Origin: Mycobacteroides chelonae | Lineage (GTDB): Bacteria; Actinomycetota; Actinomycetes; Mycobacteriales; Mycobacteriaceae | Assembly (NCBI GenBank): GCA_014204435.1 | Contig: JACHLF010000001.1 | Location: forward strand, 1,010,889 to 1,074,888 | Length of the DNA: 64,000 bases | Direction of reading: 5' to 3' | In this document: one piece after another, positions 63,590-64,000 of the stretch | Position numbering within the stretch: the stretch's first letter is position 1 | How the letters are laid out: the number at the start of each line of letters is the position of its first letter | Program-made: the position numbers and the translations under genes | The notes under the pieces: model-generated | Told to the model about the DNA's origin: nothing | Database searches by the model: none | Seen by the model: only the letters and a program-made list of their open reading frames with translations

Positions 63590-64000
63590 ATGTCCGCAAA
63601 ATCGCCGGAATCCCGGTTCGACATACCGCCCTCGCCGAATGATGTTCGGCGCGTGGATCTCGATGATGTCGATCGCCGCATCCTGATGGAACTGCACGAC
63701 GACGCACGTATACCCAACAGTGCACTGGCTGAAGCCGTGGGTATCGCGGCGTCGACATGTCATGGACGTGTCCGGCGTCTCCAAGAATCCGGCGTGATCC
63801 GTGGATTCTTCGCCGATGTCGATCCGGCAGCCATCGGCCGACCGCTACAAGCGATGATCTCGGTCAGCCTGCAGGCCAACGCGCGCGGCAAGATCCGGAC
63901 GTTCATCCAGGACATCCGACAGCTGCCGCAGGTTATCGACGTGTACTTCCTGGCGGGTGCCGACGACTACATCCTGCACGTCGCGGCCCGCGACACCGAG
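63590..64000 (+). CDS. aldR: Lrp/AsnC-family regulator AldR (partial at window edge)
   Basis: 137 codons are visible from ATG 63590; an in-frame ATG at 63563 would add nine residues. The AsnC helix-turn-helix is DVDRRILMELHDDARIPNSA, followed by LAEAVGIAASTCHGRVRRLQ and ESGVIRGFFADVDPAAIG. The RAM ligand-binding domain starts MISVSLQANARGKIRTF and is cut off at the window end. In M. tuberculosis AldR (Rv2779c) senses alanine and controls ald, which is divergent here as well. A dyad in the gap could be its site. Confidence 0.9.
   Translation, partial: MSAKSPESRFDIPPSPNDVRRVDLDDVDRRILMELHDDARIPNSALAEAVGIAASTCHGRVRRLQESGVIRGFFADVDPAAIGRPLQAMISVSLQANARGKIRTFIQDIRQLPQVIDVYFLAGADDYILHVAARDTE

Overview
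The window is high-GC actinobacterial DNA packed with mycobacterial genes. The gene order dxr-rip1-ispG, rimP-nusA, ylxR-infB-rbfA-nrnA-dinF, pptT-truB, mntR/ribF-rpsO-lppU-pnp-pepR and ald/aldR is the Rv2870c-Rv2779c backbone known from Mycobacterium tuberculosis. Start codons are often GTG or TTG, genes overlap by ATGA, GTGA or TGATG, and many starts lie 5-8 nt after a TAnnnT -10 element, as expected of leaderless mycobacterial mRNAs. The content and the rearrangements relative to M. tuberculosis suggest a rapid grower, probably of the Mycobacteroides abscessus-chelonae group. That species assignment is inference.

Layout. 1-1.4 kb: a decayed thioredoxin-reductase-like gene and the start of a methyltransferase, divergent from an intact XRE-cupin regulator. 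1.4-11.5 kb: rlmN, the MEP-pathway genes dxr and ispG around the site-2 protease rip1, a GNAT, a lipoprotein PBP, an L,D-transpeptidase and map. 11.5-25.8 kb: cobalamin and siroheme genes (cobQ, a ChlI/ChlD-type chelatase, cobO, cobB, cysG) mixed with mqo, hydrolases, GNATs and an ECF transporter whose S-like and two ATPase modules form one chain. 25.8-31.1 kb: efpA, proS behind a tandem-repeat leader, and small exported or ferritin-like proteins. 31.2-41.4 kb: the translation/RNA block rimP-nusA // ylxR-infB-rbfA-nrnA-dinF, split by an nsrR-hmp nitric-oxide cassette with a perfect 12-bp inverted-repeat operator.

41.4-49.8 kb: small membrane proteins, an MbtK-like acyltransferase, a two-subunit acyl-CoA dehydrogenase with a crotonase, an AhpD-like gene behind a KstR-type box, and phosphoesterase-pptT-truB. 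49.8-51.5 kb: a decayed ESX/WXG100 locus (frameshift, nonsense mutation, truncated duplicate). 51.5-58 kb: mntR divergent from ribF, then rpsO, lppU, pnp, pepR. 58-64 kb: a DUF2182 metal-binding membrane protein, an SDR, a flavin monooxygenase coupled to a diiron protein behind a 10-bp inverted repeat, and ald divergent from aldR, which runs off the end.

The best candidates for something undescribed are: (i) two unrelated genes (proS leader and a fadE) whose start-codon region is triplicated as 30-bp in-frame tandem repeats; (ii) the nsrR-hmp-membrane-protein cassette inserted into the nusA-infB operon; (iii) the ESX effector remnant with a duplicated C-terminal domain; (iv) the monooxygenase-diiron pair with divergent motifs; and (v) an 11-codon leaderless leader peptide coupled to a hydrolase-like protein that lacks its nucleophile. 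No rRNA, tRNA, insertion sequence, prophage or CRISPR array was seen.
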